Shown one piece after another: positions 33,987 through 45,274 of a DNA stretch of 64,000 nucleotides. Under the pieces are notes generated by a model, which did no database searches, was not told where the DNA came from, and was given only the letters and a program-made list of their open reading frames with translations. Each line of letters starts with the position of its first letter. Within the stretch, counting starts at the first letter, position 1. Source of the stretch: Diatrype stigma (Eukaryota > Ascomycota > Sordariomycetes > Xylariales > Diatrypaceae); assembly GCA_022225965.2 (NCBI GenBank), contig JAKJXP020000015.1, positions 434,001 to 498,000 on the forward strand, read 5' to 3'. The position numbers were made by a program, and so were the translations under genes.

Positions 33987-35660
33987 ATGACTCCTCCCGA
34001 GGGCTCCACCACCACCACCTCTGCCGCCGCCGCCGGTGCGGATACGGCCGAGCGGCCGTACGTCCTAATAGTCTCGCACGCCCTATCAGGCCACCTCGCG
34101 CCCATGATGCGCATCGCGTCATCGCTGCGCGACCGGGGCTGGCGCGTGTTCTTTCTGGGGCCAACGGCGCACCGGGCGCGGATCGAGGCATCGGGCGCCG
34201 TCTTCCTGCCGCTGCGCGGGGACGCGGACCTCGACGACCGCGCGTACTACGACCCCGGGCACCCGCCCGTCCCCGGCTACGACGCCCTGCCGTGGTATGA
34301 GCGCGTGCTCGTCGACCTCGAGCGCCAGTGCATCGCGCCCCTGCCGACGCAGTGGGCCTGTCTGCGCGAGGCCCTGCGGGATCTGTACCTGCTGCAGGCC
34401 CGCAATAGCAGTAGCAGCGGAAAACCGCGCCAGGTGCTCGTCCTCGCCGAGGCTTTCTTCCTCGGCGCCCTGCCGCTGCGCCATGGTGCCCCGCTGCTGC
34501 CACTACCAAGCGAGAGCGAGAGCGAGAGCGAAATGCCCCGCCCCCGCAGCATCTGTGTATCCGTCACGGTCCCCGCCATCCGCAGCCGCGACCTGCCGCC
34601 CCTCGGGTACACTGCCTTCCCGTTCGACGCGTCGGCGGCGGGGCGGGAGCGCAACGCGCAGCTCTGGACGCGCAGCTGGGCGCGGCGCGCGGCGCCGCTG
34701 ACGGCGCTGCTGGCGGCGAAGATGCGCGAGGCGGGCGCAACGACAGAGCCCTGGAGCAATAGCGCTGATGGCGGAGAGGGAGTCTTTCTGGAGGGCGAGA
34801 ACTACCTCTGCCACGAGCGGATCCTGCAGCTCGGCGTCCCCGGCTTCGAGTACCCGCGCAGCGACTGGCCGGCGGGGTTCCGGTTTGCAGGCCTTGCGCA
34901 GGGCGGTGCAGTGAATAAAGGGCAGGGAAAGGATCCCGATTTCCCCTGGTGGCCGGAGATTGTGGCGAACTCGGCGCTCGAGCGGGGCGATCCCCGGCGG
35001 AAGAAGGTCGTTGTCGTGACACAGGGGACCGTGGAGATCAACCCGGAGGACCTGATACTTCCTACGATACGGGCATTCGATCCTTCAACTTTATCCTCAT
35101 CCTCTTCATCATCATCTCCCTCAATCTCAGAAAACGACATTCTCATCATCGCGATCCTAGGGTGGAAAGACGCTCGCTTGATCTACACCCGCACCAACAC
35201 CGACACCACAACAGTAATAGCAACAGTAGCAGACGATAGAAGCGAAGAGCAGAAAGAAAGCGCCCTCCCGCTCCCACTCCCACCCAACACCCGCATAGCC
35301 GACTACCTCTCCTACGACGCAGCCCTCGCGCACGCCGACGTTTGGGTGCACAACGGAGGGTTCGGGGCGGTGTGCCACGGCATCGCGCACGGGGTCCCGA
35401 TGGTGGTGGCGGGCGAGGGCATGGACAAGGGCGAGAACGCGCGGCGGGTGGCGTGGTCCGGCATCGGCGTCGACTTGGGATGTGCGCGGCCTTCGACGGG
35501 GCAGGTGCGGGAGGCTATTGTGAGGGTTCTGTTAGGCTCTCGCGGTGATGATACGGGAGAGAGGAGCTTTGCGGAGCGCGTCGAGGTGCTGAGGAGGGAG
35601 AGTGAGGAGCTGGATTGTGGGGGGATTGTTGAGGAGGAGCTGTTGCGGCTTATGGGTTAG
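33987..35660 (+). CDS. UDP-glycosyltransferase family 1 (GT1-like)
   Basis: A single exon of 557 residues; the ATG has a good context (AACAATGA). The N-terminal acceptor domain begins YVLIVSHALSGHLAPMMRIASSLRDRGW. The C-terminal nucleotide-sugar domain has VVVTQGTVEINPEDLILPTIRAF and the donor-binding signature WVHNGGFGAVCHGIAHGVP (from about residue 453), then GENARRVAWSGIGVDLG. There is no membrane anchor. The best guess is glycosylation of a small hydrophobic or xenobiotic acceptor. Low-complexity Ser tracts (a GAGAGC repeat near 34512 and a TCA/TCC repeat near 35095) sit in loops. The third codon positions are strikingly GC-rich compared with the flanks. Confidence 0.88.
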   Translation: MTPPEGSTTTTSAAAAGADTAERPYVLIVSHALSGHLAPMMRIASSLRDRGWRVFFLGPTAHRARIEASGAVFLPLRGDADLDDRAYYDPGHPPVPGYDALPWYERVLVDLERQCIAPLPTQWACLREALRDLYLLQARNSSSSGKPRQVLVLAEAFFLGALPLRHGAPLLPLPSESESESEMPRPRSICVSVTVPAIRSRDLPPLGYTAFPFDASAAGRERNAQLWTRSWARRAAPLTALLAAKMREAGATTEPWSNSADGGEGVFLEGENYLCHERILQLGVPGFEYPRSDWPAGFRFAGLAQGGAVNKGQGKDPDFPWWPEIVANSALERGDPRRKKVVVVTQGTVEINPEDLILPTIRAFDPSTLSSSSSSSSPSISENDILIIAILGWKDARLIYTRTNTDTTTVIATVADDRSEEQKESALPLPLPPNTRIADYLSYDAALAHADVWVHNGGFGAVCHGIAHGVPMVVAGEGMDKGENARRVAWSGIGVDLGCARPSTGQVREAIVRVLLGSRGDDTGERSFAERVEVLRRESEELDCGGIVEEELLRLMG

Positions 35661-36153
35661 AGTAGGTAGAGATTAGATGTGGAGGGGGGAGGTAAATAGA
35701 CATAAATAGATAGATGGGCGAGGTACGCCGAAGATGATCGGATGGACGAATATATGAATAAATGAAGTTATGAACCATAGAGTTGATCATGGCGGCATCT
35801 AGTATCCTATAGCTACGAGAAAGTATAGATGTAGTCTGAACTTGGCTTAACATTATCACTGTAACATTTCTTATACGCATAGGCATCAATACGTAGTCAA
35901 CAACTGTATTAACAAGGGCACCTGAATATCTACGAACTCTCGTACGCAGCTAAGTATAAAAAACCCTTTGATGACTCCTGAACGCCTAGTACATAGGTCG
36001 TAAGGCACTTTTGTGCCTATCACCCAGGCTGAATGATCAGCATAGTCATCTAACACCCGCTTCCCCCTTGTTGAACACTTGGTTCATCACTAAGAAAGAG
36101 GAAGGTCCGTTACACCAAACCTTGCTGTTCAGCCCATCCCTATACCTATTCTT
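35661..36153. other. Convergent intergenic region
   Basis: It lies between the stops of the glycosyltransferase and TAF5. No gene is seen. Confidence 0.6.
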
Positions 36154-39117
36154 TTATCGAGCCGCGTCGCGGTCTTGGGTCTCTGGGTTGTAGCAGCCTC
36201 CCGCAATGACGAGGTTCATCCGAGTAAGCATCACCTTCAGGACGGGAGTCTTCTTGGTAGCAAAGGCACTGATCTGATCGGGCGTGATCATGACCTCCTT
36301 GCTCTTCTTCTTGCCAGTGGCGCCGCTACCACCGCTGCCAGAGGTACCACCACTACCACCGCTCGCCGATTGTGCGTTGTTAGCTGCCCCCGACTGTTTT
36401 CCATCGGCCTGGCCACTCCCGCTCCCGCTCGCCGCTACGATGGTACCGTCGCCGATGTCGTGTTGTGTGGTAGCAGCAGTGCGGCTGCCTTCATTAGCCG
36501 GCAGCTCGACATCCCAGACACGGACGGTATTGTCTTGGCCGCCAGAGACGATGACGCTACTCTCAACGCTGAAGCCGAGCGACCATATACCACCACGCCC
36601 ATGACCGCGGCAGCGCTTGATGCGTGTACCCTTGGCGATGTCCCACAGGAAGATGTTACCGCCGATGTCAGCAGATGCCAAGATCTTGCCATTGGGCGCG
36701 CACTCCAGCGCCGAGATGTAGTCAACGTGGCCCGTGAACATCCGCACGCAGTTACCGTTCGACACGGTCCACATGCGGATCGACTTGTCCGCCTCGTCCG
36801 ATGCGGAAAACACATAAGTACCGTTAGGATGCCATGTTACAGCCGAAATGGCCGTGTCGTGGCCAACAAGCAGGCGTTGTGCGGAGGCGTGGTCTTGGGA
36901 CCAGATCCGCACCGTCTTGTCCCAACCACCTGTAGCAAAGTAGTGTCCGTGTGGGCCCCAAGACAAGCTCATGACCGGACCATCATGGCCCTTGTAGATG
37001 CAAAGGCATGACCAGACTTCGAGGGACCATAATCGGATTTGGCCATCGGCTGAACAGGAGATAAGCAATTTAGCGTCTGTCTCCGGCTGCCGATCACCTT
37101 CGTAGATGTTACGATCAAGGTTGGCGATTGCGTCGGAGAAGGCAACGCTGTAGACGGGACCAGAATGACCAATAAGCTTGCGGTTGTTAACTTTCACATC
37201 TTTCTCCGACGGCAGGCGAGATCGCAATGGCTTGCCGTCAAGCGTCCAGACGCGAATGTAAGAGTCTGTTGTGCCCACAGCCACCAGTTTGGCATCCTTA
37301 GAAAAGTCCATGCATGAGATACTAGAGGAAGTTAGTGATAGAGCATGCGGAGTTTACAGAGTATCATTACCTTCCAAGTGTATTGTGGAATGTGAACATG
37401 CATGCAGAAACTGCAGGTCCAACACCGCCCGTACGGCCTTCGATTCTGAAGCGGTCCCGGTTCTCACGCACCTTCTGCATCTCCATCACGACATCTCTCG
37501 CGCGAGAAGGTGGGTAAGGAATGTCCGTTCGTTCTGGGGAGTCGCCTGACTCTTTCTTGATCGGGTGCATGGCGTTAAACTCCTCGACTAACGTTGACTT
37601 CCCATCCCGGGGTGGATGAAGTCGGTCTTCTTCCTCCAACTCGGCAACAACATCAGCTCGAAGGTCTGGCTCAATAGGCAACGGGCCTAGTTTCAATGCT
37701 GCCGAGTTGTCAAGGATGTCCCGATTCGCCAGACCAGCCCGATGCTCAGCTCCCGGAATGCCTTCTTGCGCATCAACATCATCAAGCTCCATATGCCGGG
37801 CACGGCGGTAGATCGCCTCAAAACTCAATGGTTCGATGGGCCCGCGTTCCACGTGCTCGACGGTGCAGCGATCATTCAAGATTTCGACGATGACATCCCC
37901 GCCTTGGTCTTCATCCCTCTGCAGAAAATTAAACATGCGGCCAGCGACCGAGACGCTAAGGGGTATCCTGTACCGGTTCTCGCGGTACAACTTGGCGACC
38001 GGATTCTCTTGGACATGCTGAGAAGCGGTAACAAGGGCTAGTCGTTGCAATTCGTCACGATGTGTGTTCTCGAATGAGCCCCGAAGTTTCTTCATGAACT
38101 CCTCGGCGTATGTATAGGAACCTTGACGGACAAGTTCCAGATAGGAATGGACAAACACTGGCCACATGACCTTCCATAGTTCAAACTGATACCGAGATTA
38201 GTATGAATCGCAATAATCAGCCGAATGACACTAACCTTATGGAGATCGAGGCCATTCTCTATCCATTTCTGGAAGTGTATGAAGGCCTTGAGATACCTCC
38301 CGGGGCCGTTCGAATCGGAACTCGTTTTGGGACGTCCCGTTTCATCAAGATCCTTGACTTCCTCTCTGAAGATAACCTCCGTGCGATGGAAACCCTTCTT
38401 AATCAAGTAATCGGTCACCTGGCGATCTATGTTAGCTATACAGAATATTTATGAGGAAACCTATTGAGACGTATGTGGCCAGGATGATCTGTGCAATGCG
38501 GGGGTCCACGACCATCTGGGCAAGTGGAAAGTAACAAGCAAGAGACTACTACTCTTGTGATCAAGGCAATGGGAGACAGACTGTTGCGAGATGGCGCCTA
38601 AACGATTCTTGTCCTAACGTTGCCTCAGCTCTTCTCTGAGGAAGGTCCATGGCTGTTGGCTTGAAGAGGCTTCCACCTGGTATACAGAGGTAGGTGGTGA
38701 TGAGCGAGGATGATTGTAGGCTCAGAAAGGATCAGGTATGATGTGATGAAACAATAAGGCAGACTAATGATCAACCATCACTTGAGATAGTTCAGATGTC
38801 AAGGTGTAATAACCACATTACTTGGGTGCCTAAGTAGGTTGGTCGGTAACAAGGATGACAAGGCAGCTTCCTCAATGAAAACTACTACCTACTATTTGGT
38901 TTAAGTTCTGGTTATTCGGGGTGGTAGTGGAGGGCGAACTGGTACTCTGGTTCGTGGTTGTAGCAGCACCTTGTGCCGGGGCATGTTGCTGCTGAGGTGT
39001 AAATCGAGCATTGCTAGTCATAGAAGATGCCGGTGCACCTCCCCCGGCCCCGGCATTAGTACCGGCATTGGTATTGCTAGCAGAACCATCACCGGGCGCT
39101 GGTGGGTTGGCAGACAT
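36154..39117 (-). CDS. TAF5: TFIID subunit TAF5 (WD40 scaffold)
   Basis: Four exons (39117-38893, 38418-38236, 38185-37371, 37321-36154) give 796 residues. Exon 1 encodes a Gly/Ala/Asn/Thr-rich low-complexity N-terminus ending NQNLNQI, which joins [14 protein letters not shown] (LisH) across an unusually long 474-nt intron. The NTD2 helical domain follows from about residue 136 ([19 protein letters not shown]). The C-terminal WD40 propeller starts at about residue 408 ([15 protein letters not shown]) with repeats such as [15 protein letters not shown] and [14 protein letters not shown] Gly/Ser-rich loop lies after the last clear repeat. TAF5 organises TFIID and SAGA in the nucleus. MED11 lies head-to-head upstream. 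Confidence 0.95.
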
Positions 39118-39979
39118 ATCGATAATAGGTGAAAATGACTAGAATGACCTGCGCCGCAGTATCTCCTGGAGTACGAAGTAGCTACCTCGGAGATAGGTAT
39201 GTAGATACCTAGGTCCTTCTCATTTGTTCATCCGAGGCTTGCTTCTCTTATCACTTTCCGAGGTATTTATGGGAAGTATCCAGCTAATATTAGTACTTGG
39301 CATCAAGACTAGATGTGCCTTCGGGATGATGTTCGATATGGGCAGGAAGTGCTGGATTTGATACGAAAGAGGATGAGGCTCATGTGAATGTCAAGTTGCA
39401 GGCGAGATTTGGCAAGACGCGGCTCCGTTGGGGTCCACTTGTGCAAGGGCGACCAGTCCAACCACGCTGAACTTAATGTACAACACAGACCGCACGCATA
39501 CATAGACCGGCCAGATAGATGTACCTGTGTACCACCTATTGCAGTAGAAGTACTTGGCTATGGCTGAAGATGCATACTTGTATGTATGTATGTAGGTTCA
39601 TAAGTACCTACTAAGAATCTCTTAGCAGGCACGCCAGGTACATAGCAGCATAATGTGGGGTTCAACTTCACCTTGCAAACGTTAACTATAGGTACATACA
39701 CTTCGTACAATACGTTGGAACTTGGAGAGAGCAAACAAGAGTAGGCACCTCAGGCATTCAATTTCACACAAGGGCTATAACTGATGGTTGCTTAGAATTA
39801 AATTCATCTTGTCTTAGGCATCTACAACCATAGACTCCGATAACCAAGGCTTCGTTTCTATATAAGTATCTCCATGCATATGGCGTTGATGCCTTCTTCT
39901 TGAGCCATCTGCCTATCTTTCTCATCTTTCTCATCCACTACTTTAAACTACATATAGACCTACCCCCACGATAGCCACG
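39118..39979. promoter_or_regulatory. Divergent promoter region, TAF5 / MED11
   Basis: 862 bp separate the two starts. It contains short repeats of the type TACCTAGG and TATGTATGTATG, and a TTTCTCATC direct repeat at about 39918-39937 just before MED11. No gene is seen; a 64-codon minus-strand frame is random in composition. Confidence 0.5.
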
Positions 39980-40574
39980 ATGAATCCAACCACGGATCAA
40001 CAGGATAACTTCGTGCCCTTCACGACTGCAGAGCGCATGCAACAGCTTGGCCAAATCGATAAGGTATGTTCTGTAGCCTTCTCGTATCTACGCATTGTTA
40101 CTAAAATTCTCCCGATTCTAGGATATCGCAGAACTCCTGCGATCAGCAAGCAAGGCCATCGAAGCTCTTGGCAAGAAAGAAGCTGAGGGCGGTAACGCGG
40201 CTGTGCCCGAGGCCAATCCCAACAAGGTCTTCGAAGGGTCGATGAATGACTTCATACGAGGTCTTCGTCGCGTCAATGTTGGCATGAAGAGGCAGATCCT
40301 GGGACTTGAGGAAGCCGGGATTATCAGCCTGCGTAAGGACGAAGGCGTTACTACGGATTCCCAAGGAACTTCCAGCCACCAACCTCGTCTCGAACCTGAT
40401 GGCGAAGGAAAGATTGGTGGACTCGACGTGGGCTGGCTCAACAGCCACAACAGTCAGATTGAGCAGCAGACAGCAGCCGAGCTGTGGAGCGAGACCGAAG
40501 CGTTCCTGCAAGATCTGCTCGACAAGCAGCATAATCTGAACCTGAACCTAGATGCTGATACTGGCGGGAATTGA
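39980..40574 (+). CDS. MED11: Mediator complex subunit 11 (MED11)
   Basis: Two exons (39980-40063 and 40122-40574) give 178 residues. The join at the 58-nt intron gives FTTAERMQQLGQIDK-DIAELLRSASKAIEALG, the diagnostic MED11 helix that bundles with MED22 in the Mediator head. A second helix (FIRGLRRVNVGMKRQILGLEEAGII) and a C-terminal segment (AELWSETEAFLQDLLD) complete a small helical protein of normal family size. It acts in the nucleus as a bridge between activators and RNA polymerase II. Confidence 0.9.
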
Positions 40575-41429
40575 GTTTTTACATTCATGACCGAGGACGG
40601 GGTATTCTCGTTCCTCCGGGGATACGACGACCCTTACGAACTTCAGGTCGACGGTGGGCGGCGTTTATGGGCGATACCCTTTCTGCGTATTGCATGTTGA
40701 CGTTGGGGCTGCTAAGGTTGACAAGGCGTTACATAAAACGGCACGATGGGGAATGGGATCCAAGGTAGCTGATTAGAGTGCAATCCAAGAATTCGCCAAA
40801 TACCTAGGTACCTACCAATCCAGAGTCCCCCTACTACATCGTTCAGGATGAAAATTTGGTGACGTGCTATGCAGGTTAAGCCATGCCTAGGTAGCTTCAA
40901 CTCTGCAGTGCTATGGGAATTATGATGGTTTACGAAGTACATGCACGGTTTTTTATGTTTTAAGTCTTTGAATCACACCAGACATTACGTATAAAACCGC
41001 GGGAATACCAGATCAGGGTAACTTCTAAATAACACCTGCACCTTGAAATGCAGACTGCCGATGCCGAAAAGAACGGCTCCGTACCCGACCCGACTGGACC
41101 TGCAAGTCGGACATGTTGCAGCTGTTGATTCCGAGCATTTTTTGTACAGTGAAGCGTGACCCACATTTAGCCTAATACCCCAAAAATGGGCGGCAATTCC
41201 AGGCTGTCCAGGGCTGCCAGGCAATAATTTCAGCGAGGCATCCGGGGCTCTAGCTGGTGCCAAGACCCGAGCTTCTTGCCTGTGACCAACTTGTATCTTT
41301 GTACATCCAATTAACAACTTCCAAAGTCCCCAGTGACGACAATCTTCAAATCCCAAATCCCGAATCTTGCATCCTGCATCTTGAAATCTCGACTCCCAAT
41401 CCACTCGCCCATTCTTCGAAGCTCTCAAC
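40575..41429. other. Intergenic region
   Basis: The MED11 3' flank and the VPS5 promoter. It contains ACCTAGGTACCTACC at about 40803 and a related motif near 40886. A 200-codon minus-strand frame at 40985-41587 has no family resemblance and overlaps VPS5 exons 1-2. Confidence 0.6.
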
Positions 41430-43507
41430 ATGGATTTGGGGGAAGCAGGCGACTCGCCATGGGGCGGTAAGTTTACCCTGGGGCATTCATAGCGTGCGGA
41501 TTCTCCGTGCAGCATCACCGGCTGACTGCCAACTTCCCAGATGTTCCCTCGTCGAGCTCTAGCTCTAAGCCTGCGACCTTCAACCAAGAAGGTTGGTCAA
41601 CCCTCGTCTTGTCGCTCGCCCAAGTCATCTTGCTCTACAAAATAAACACTGATCACAATACCTTCTATCAGATAGCTCGTCAAAACCAGAAGATACGCAA
41701 CCATCGCAGCAGTCGCAATCTTCTGTCAAGTCACCCCGAGGCCCCCGAGGTCCTGTACGACGTCTTGTGGCTCAGCCGACTCGACTCGAAGCCGTCGATA
41801 ATGATCCCCTTGGCCCATTGGGTCCGCTGGGAGGCGATGCGAACATCGAAGGAGACGCGCCGGCCGACGAGCCGCCTATCCCGCCGCAGAAGGAACGGGT
41901 CGTCGTTCGAACGACTATGCCCCAGCAGGCCCAGCGGAAGCCAGGACTCATAGACCCTCATCGTATTGACGACGATGATGGCTTCGACCGGCCTACTGGG
42001 CCCAGGGCGCCTCCGCCTGTCGAAGCCGCTCTGGCAAGCCCTATTCGAACGAGCACACAGCCAAGTATGAGCATCGAACAGGCAGCGAAGCCCATTTTCC
42101 AAATCACCGTCGGAGACCCCCACAAGGTTGGGGACTTGACAAGTTCGCATATAGTCTACTCTGTCAGAACGAAGGTATGCGTCGTTGCGCATCCACATGT
42201 AGGGGTTTCTACTGACACCTAGAAGACTACTTCTAAGGGTTACAGACAATCCGAGTTCGAGGTGAAGAGACGATACCGCGATTTCCTATGGCTTTACAAC
42301 ACGATGCACGGGAACAACCCGGGTGTGGTAGTTCCTCCGCCTCCTGAGAAGCAGGCTCTAAACCGCTTCGAGAGCAACTTTGTCGAGTCCCGTCGAGCCG
42401 CCCTCGAAAAGATGTGCAACAAGATTGCGGCGCACCCTACACTACAGCACGATCCCGATCTGAAACTGTTCTTGGAGAGCGAATCGTTCAACATCGATGT
42501 CAAGCACAAGGAGAGAAGGGAGCCCATACCGGGCGAGAGCAAGGGCGTCTTTGGGTCCTTTGGCATCAACATGGGCGGCGGCAACAAATTTGTGGAGCAA
42601 GACGACGTAAGTCAGACGATCGAGGATGCTAGGAACTGGTATACTAGGATATCTCCTAACCTTTGTGCAGTGGTTCCACGACCGCAAGGTGTATCTCGAT
42701 GCCCTCGAGAACCAGCTGAAAGGCTTGATGAAGTCGATGGACACCATGGTGCACCAGCGTAAGGCAATGGCAGAATCGGCCGGAGACTTCTCAGCATCTT
42801 TGCATGCCCTGTCTACCGTAGAGCTTAGCCCAACCCTCTCTGGACCCCTGGAGGCTCTGTCAGAGCTACAGTTGACAATACGGGATGTCTACGATCGCCA
42901 AGCGCAACAAGACGTGCTAACCTTCGGCATCACGATCGACGAGTATATTCGCTTGATTGGCAGTGTCAAGCAGGCCTTTGCGCAGCGGCAAAAGGCCTTC
43001 CACGCTTGGCACCATGCCGAGTCTGAGATGCAGAAACGCAAGGCATCTCAGGACAAGCTACTTCGGCAGGGCAGGTCTCAGCAGGACCGGCTGAACCAGG
43101 TGGGCGCTGAGGTTGCCGATGCCGAGCGCAAAGTGCATCAAGCCAGGCTGCTGTTTGAGGATATGGGCCGATTGCTGCGCTCTGAGCTTGACCGATTCGA
43201 GAGGGAGAAGGTCGAGGATTTCAAGTCCTCGGTCGAGACATTCTTAGAGAGCGCCATCGAAGCGCAGAAAGAGGTACGTCAATCTTTACTTTGCATTCCC
43301 GACAACTTGAGAGAAAGGTGCTAATATAGATTGGCGTGTTCAAAGCTTATTGAGAAATGGGAAACGTTCCTCATGCAACTGGATGCCGAGGACGACGAGA
43401 CGGTCTTCTACCGACCGCCCGTCTACGACCCTGCCGACAAGAGCAAGGGCCGCGGGGACACAGCGATCGATCGGGCTAGGGCTACTATTGATGACGATTC
43501 AGACTAG
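41430..43507 (+). CDS. VPS5: Retromer sorting nexin VPS5 (PX-BAR)
   Basis: Six exons (41430-41466, 41541-41591, 41672-42174, 42223-42606, 42671-43273, 43346-43507) join in frame to 579 residues. A Ser/Pro/Gln-rich disordered N-terminus is followed by the PX domain at about residues 170-300, with the phosphoinositide-binding RRYRDF at 213-218 and the loop PPPPEKQALNRF. The BAR domain (about 340-570) is coiled-coil, for example QAFAQRQKAFHAWHHAESEMQ and ERKVHQARLLFEDMGRLL. The tail is acidic. Together with Vps17 it tubulates endosomal membrane for retrieval to the Golgi. Two tiny first exons mean that naive ORF finding misses the start. Confidence 0.95.
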
Positions 43508-43944
43508 ACAAACGGGACGACGGTCACAAGCATATGTTTTCTACCTCGGAGCTTCTTTTATATCCTATGCGGAGGGAGGATTTCTCTTGAGAGAGTACCT
43601 TGGCGGGTGAAAGTGTGTGTGCGTGTGTGCGTTCGTGCGTGTATACAGAGTTGTACATATAGTTACAACGGGAGGCAGCGGACTCGCCCTTTTTTGATAC
43701 CATGTTCCTCTCAAGTAACCCAAGCCAGCTCGCTCGCCCCTCAGAGCCATGATGGTCCCAACTATGATACGTGAAAGACATGGTAAGATTGCGGGGAATG
43801 AGTATAAGTTTTGTTTCTTTAATGCACTCCCTATCCCAAAAGAGGCATGGGATGTCCCCGACCAATGCCGTCCCGTCCGTACATGTATGCCGGAGATAGG
43901 GACAGGTAGGCAGAGAGCCAGGCATCCATTTCTCCTTATGTTTT
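43508..43944. other. Convergent intergenic region with GT-rich microsatellite
   Basis: It contains a GT/GC-rich stretch at about 43612-43642. No gene is seen. Confidence 0.6.
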
Positions 43945-44709
43945 TTACTTCTTTTTCTTCGTGGGGATTGCCTTCTCCTTGATCAAATCCGATTCTCTCA
44001 CGTAGCCCGAGATCAAATCACCTAGGGCATCGCCTGTCGACTCCTTCGCGGCTTCCTTCTCCCCTCCAGCAGCCGTAGTACCAGCGGCGGCAGCGGCAGC
44101 CCCCTCCTCTCCATCCTCCTTACCATCCTTGCCCTGCGCCCTCAGCGCATTATTCCTAGCCTGCTTCTCCCTCCTCTCCGCCAACCTGCCCTTCCGATCC
44201 CATCTACCCCCTTCCGTCTCCGTCCGCGACTTCTCCTGGACCTTCCCGCCCTCTCCCGCCTCGCCATCTTCCCCTTCGGCGCCGGCGCCATCGCCCTCGC
44301 CCGCGGCGGGCTTCGCGTCGGCGTCCCACCCGGTTCCGAAACGGCCACGGAAGGCGGCCAGCTTACCAGCCTCGTCGACCTCGACGTTGCGCAGCGACTT
44401 CTCGCTCGGCTGCCACAGGATGTGGTTGCGCGTGTCCTTGGTCGACCGATACAGCGCCAGCGGCGAGCTGGTCCGCTGCGTGTACGTCGACCCGTCCGAC
44501 AGCTGCACCAGCTGCGTGAACTGGTATGGCCGCCGCGGGCGCCGGATGATGTCGGCGTGGCGGGCGGGCGTTTGCGAGAACGCGCGGCTTTGCTGCTGCG
44601 TGTGGGCGGCTGGGCGAGGATGTGCGGGTGTGGGTGTGGGTATGCTGCCGGTGGTGGTTATGCTGGGACGCCGTGGCAGGATGCCGCTGGGGAAGTGTCG
44701 CGCTGCCAT
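43945..44709 (-). CDS. MRPL36: Mitochondrial large-subunit ribosomal protein bL31m
   Basis: A single exon of 254 residues. The presequence of about 45 residues is rich in Arg, Thr and Pro and ends QSRAFSQTPARHA. The conserved core RRPRRPYQFTQLVQLSDGSTY and DTRNHILWQPSEKSLRNVEVDEAGKLAAFRGRFG fits the mitochondrial bL31 family of filamentous ascomycetes. The C-terminal half is a charged low-complexity extension ending in KKKK, longer than the yeast protein. Identification rests on the core motif. Confidence 0.8.
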   Translation of the reverse strand: MAARHFPSGILPRRPSITTTGSIPTPTPAHPRPAAHTQQQSRAFSQTPARHADIIRRPRRPYQFTQLVQLSDGSTYTQRTSSPLALYRSTKDTRNHILWQPSEKSLRNVEVDEAGKLAAFRGRFGTGWDADAKPAAGEGDGAGAEGEDGEAGEGGKVQEKSRTETEGGRWDRKGRLAERREKQARNNALRAQGKDGKEDGEEGAAAAAAGTTAAGGEKEAAKESTGDALGDLISGYVRESDLIKEKAIPTKKKK

Positions 44710-45274
44710 CTTGTGTGGTTGTCGGGGTGCTGTGCTGTGCCGTGGACAGCGGCGTTCGGGTATGGGCAGCTCTTGCTCTTATGGGTAGGTGTTCGTTGTC
44801 TAGCCAATTGGCCGGCTACCTGTTTATGTATCGTCGGCAAACCCGCGCTGCCTCGGTTCGTATGTTCGGAAGCGAGTCTTCGTTCGTGCCCCTCCACCAC
44901 TTTTGGAATTATCTCGATCGGTCGCGATGTACGTATCGAGAGCTCCAGTCGGCGGCACCTCAAAAATTTAAAGCTAGCACGCCCCATGCCCCACGCCCGC
45001 CGCCCGCCGGCCCGGAAGATGGATTATCGCAGCTTATCGTTATCGGAAAGTTACCTACCTATCCGTATAACGGGGCGCGGACACACTAAGGATGTATGTA
45101 TGTAGGTCCTAATTGTACATACATGTAGGTTGTACTCACAGCTCCTTAGCTACATCATCGGGTAAGCCTTGTAGGGAATAGGTAACGAACGAAAATATCT
45201 TCTCTACCTACTTGTCCGCTTAGTTGACCCAGTTGAGGCGCCAAACCATCACTGCCGTTCATGGACCGGCGGAG
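44710..45274. promoter_or_regulatory. Divergent promoter region, bL31m / flavin-reductase-domain protein
   Basis: 565 bp lie between two starts pointing away from each other. Short TACATACATGTAGGT-type repeats occur at about 45093-45130. Confidence 0.45.

Noticed and set aside
36175..37011. 278-codon plus-strand frame opposite the TAF5 WD40 region
   Set aside because: Shadow of the WD40 exon with no family resemblance.
44129..45105. 219- and 227-codon plus-strand frames over bL31m and its promoter
   Set aside because: Low-complexity antisense products without splice context or domains.
45224..45274. Upstream extension of the flavin-reductase protein
   Set aside because: Would need a TTG start; the ATG at 45275 begins a good presequence.
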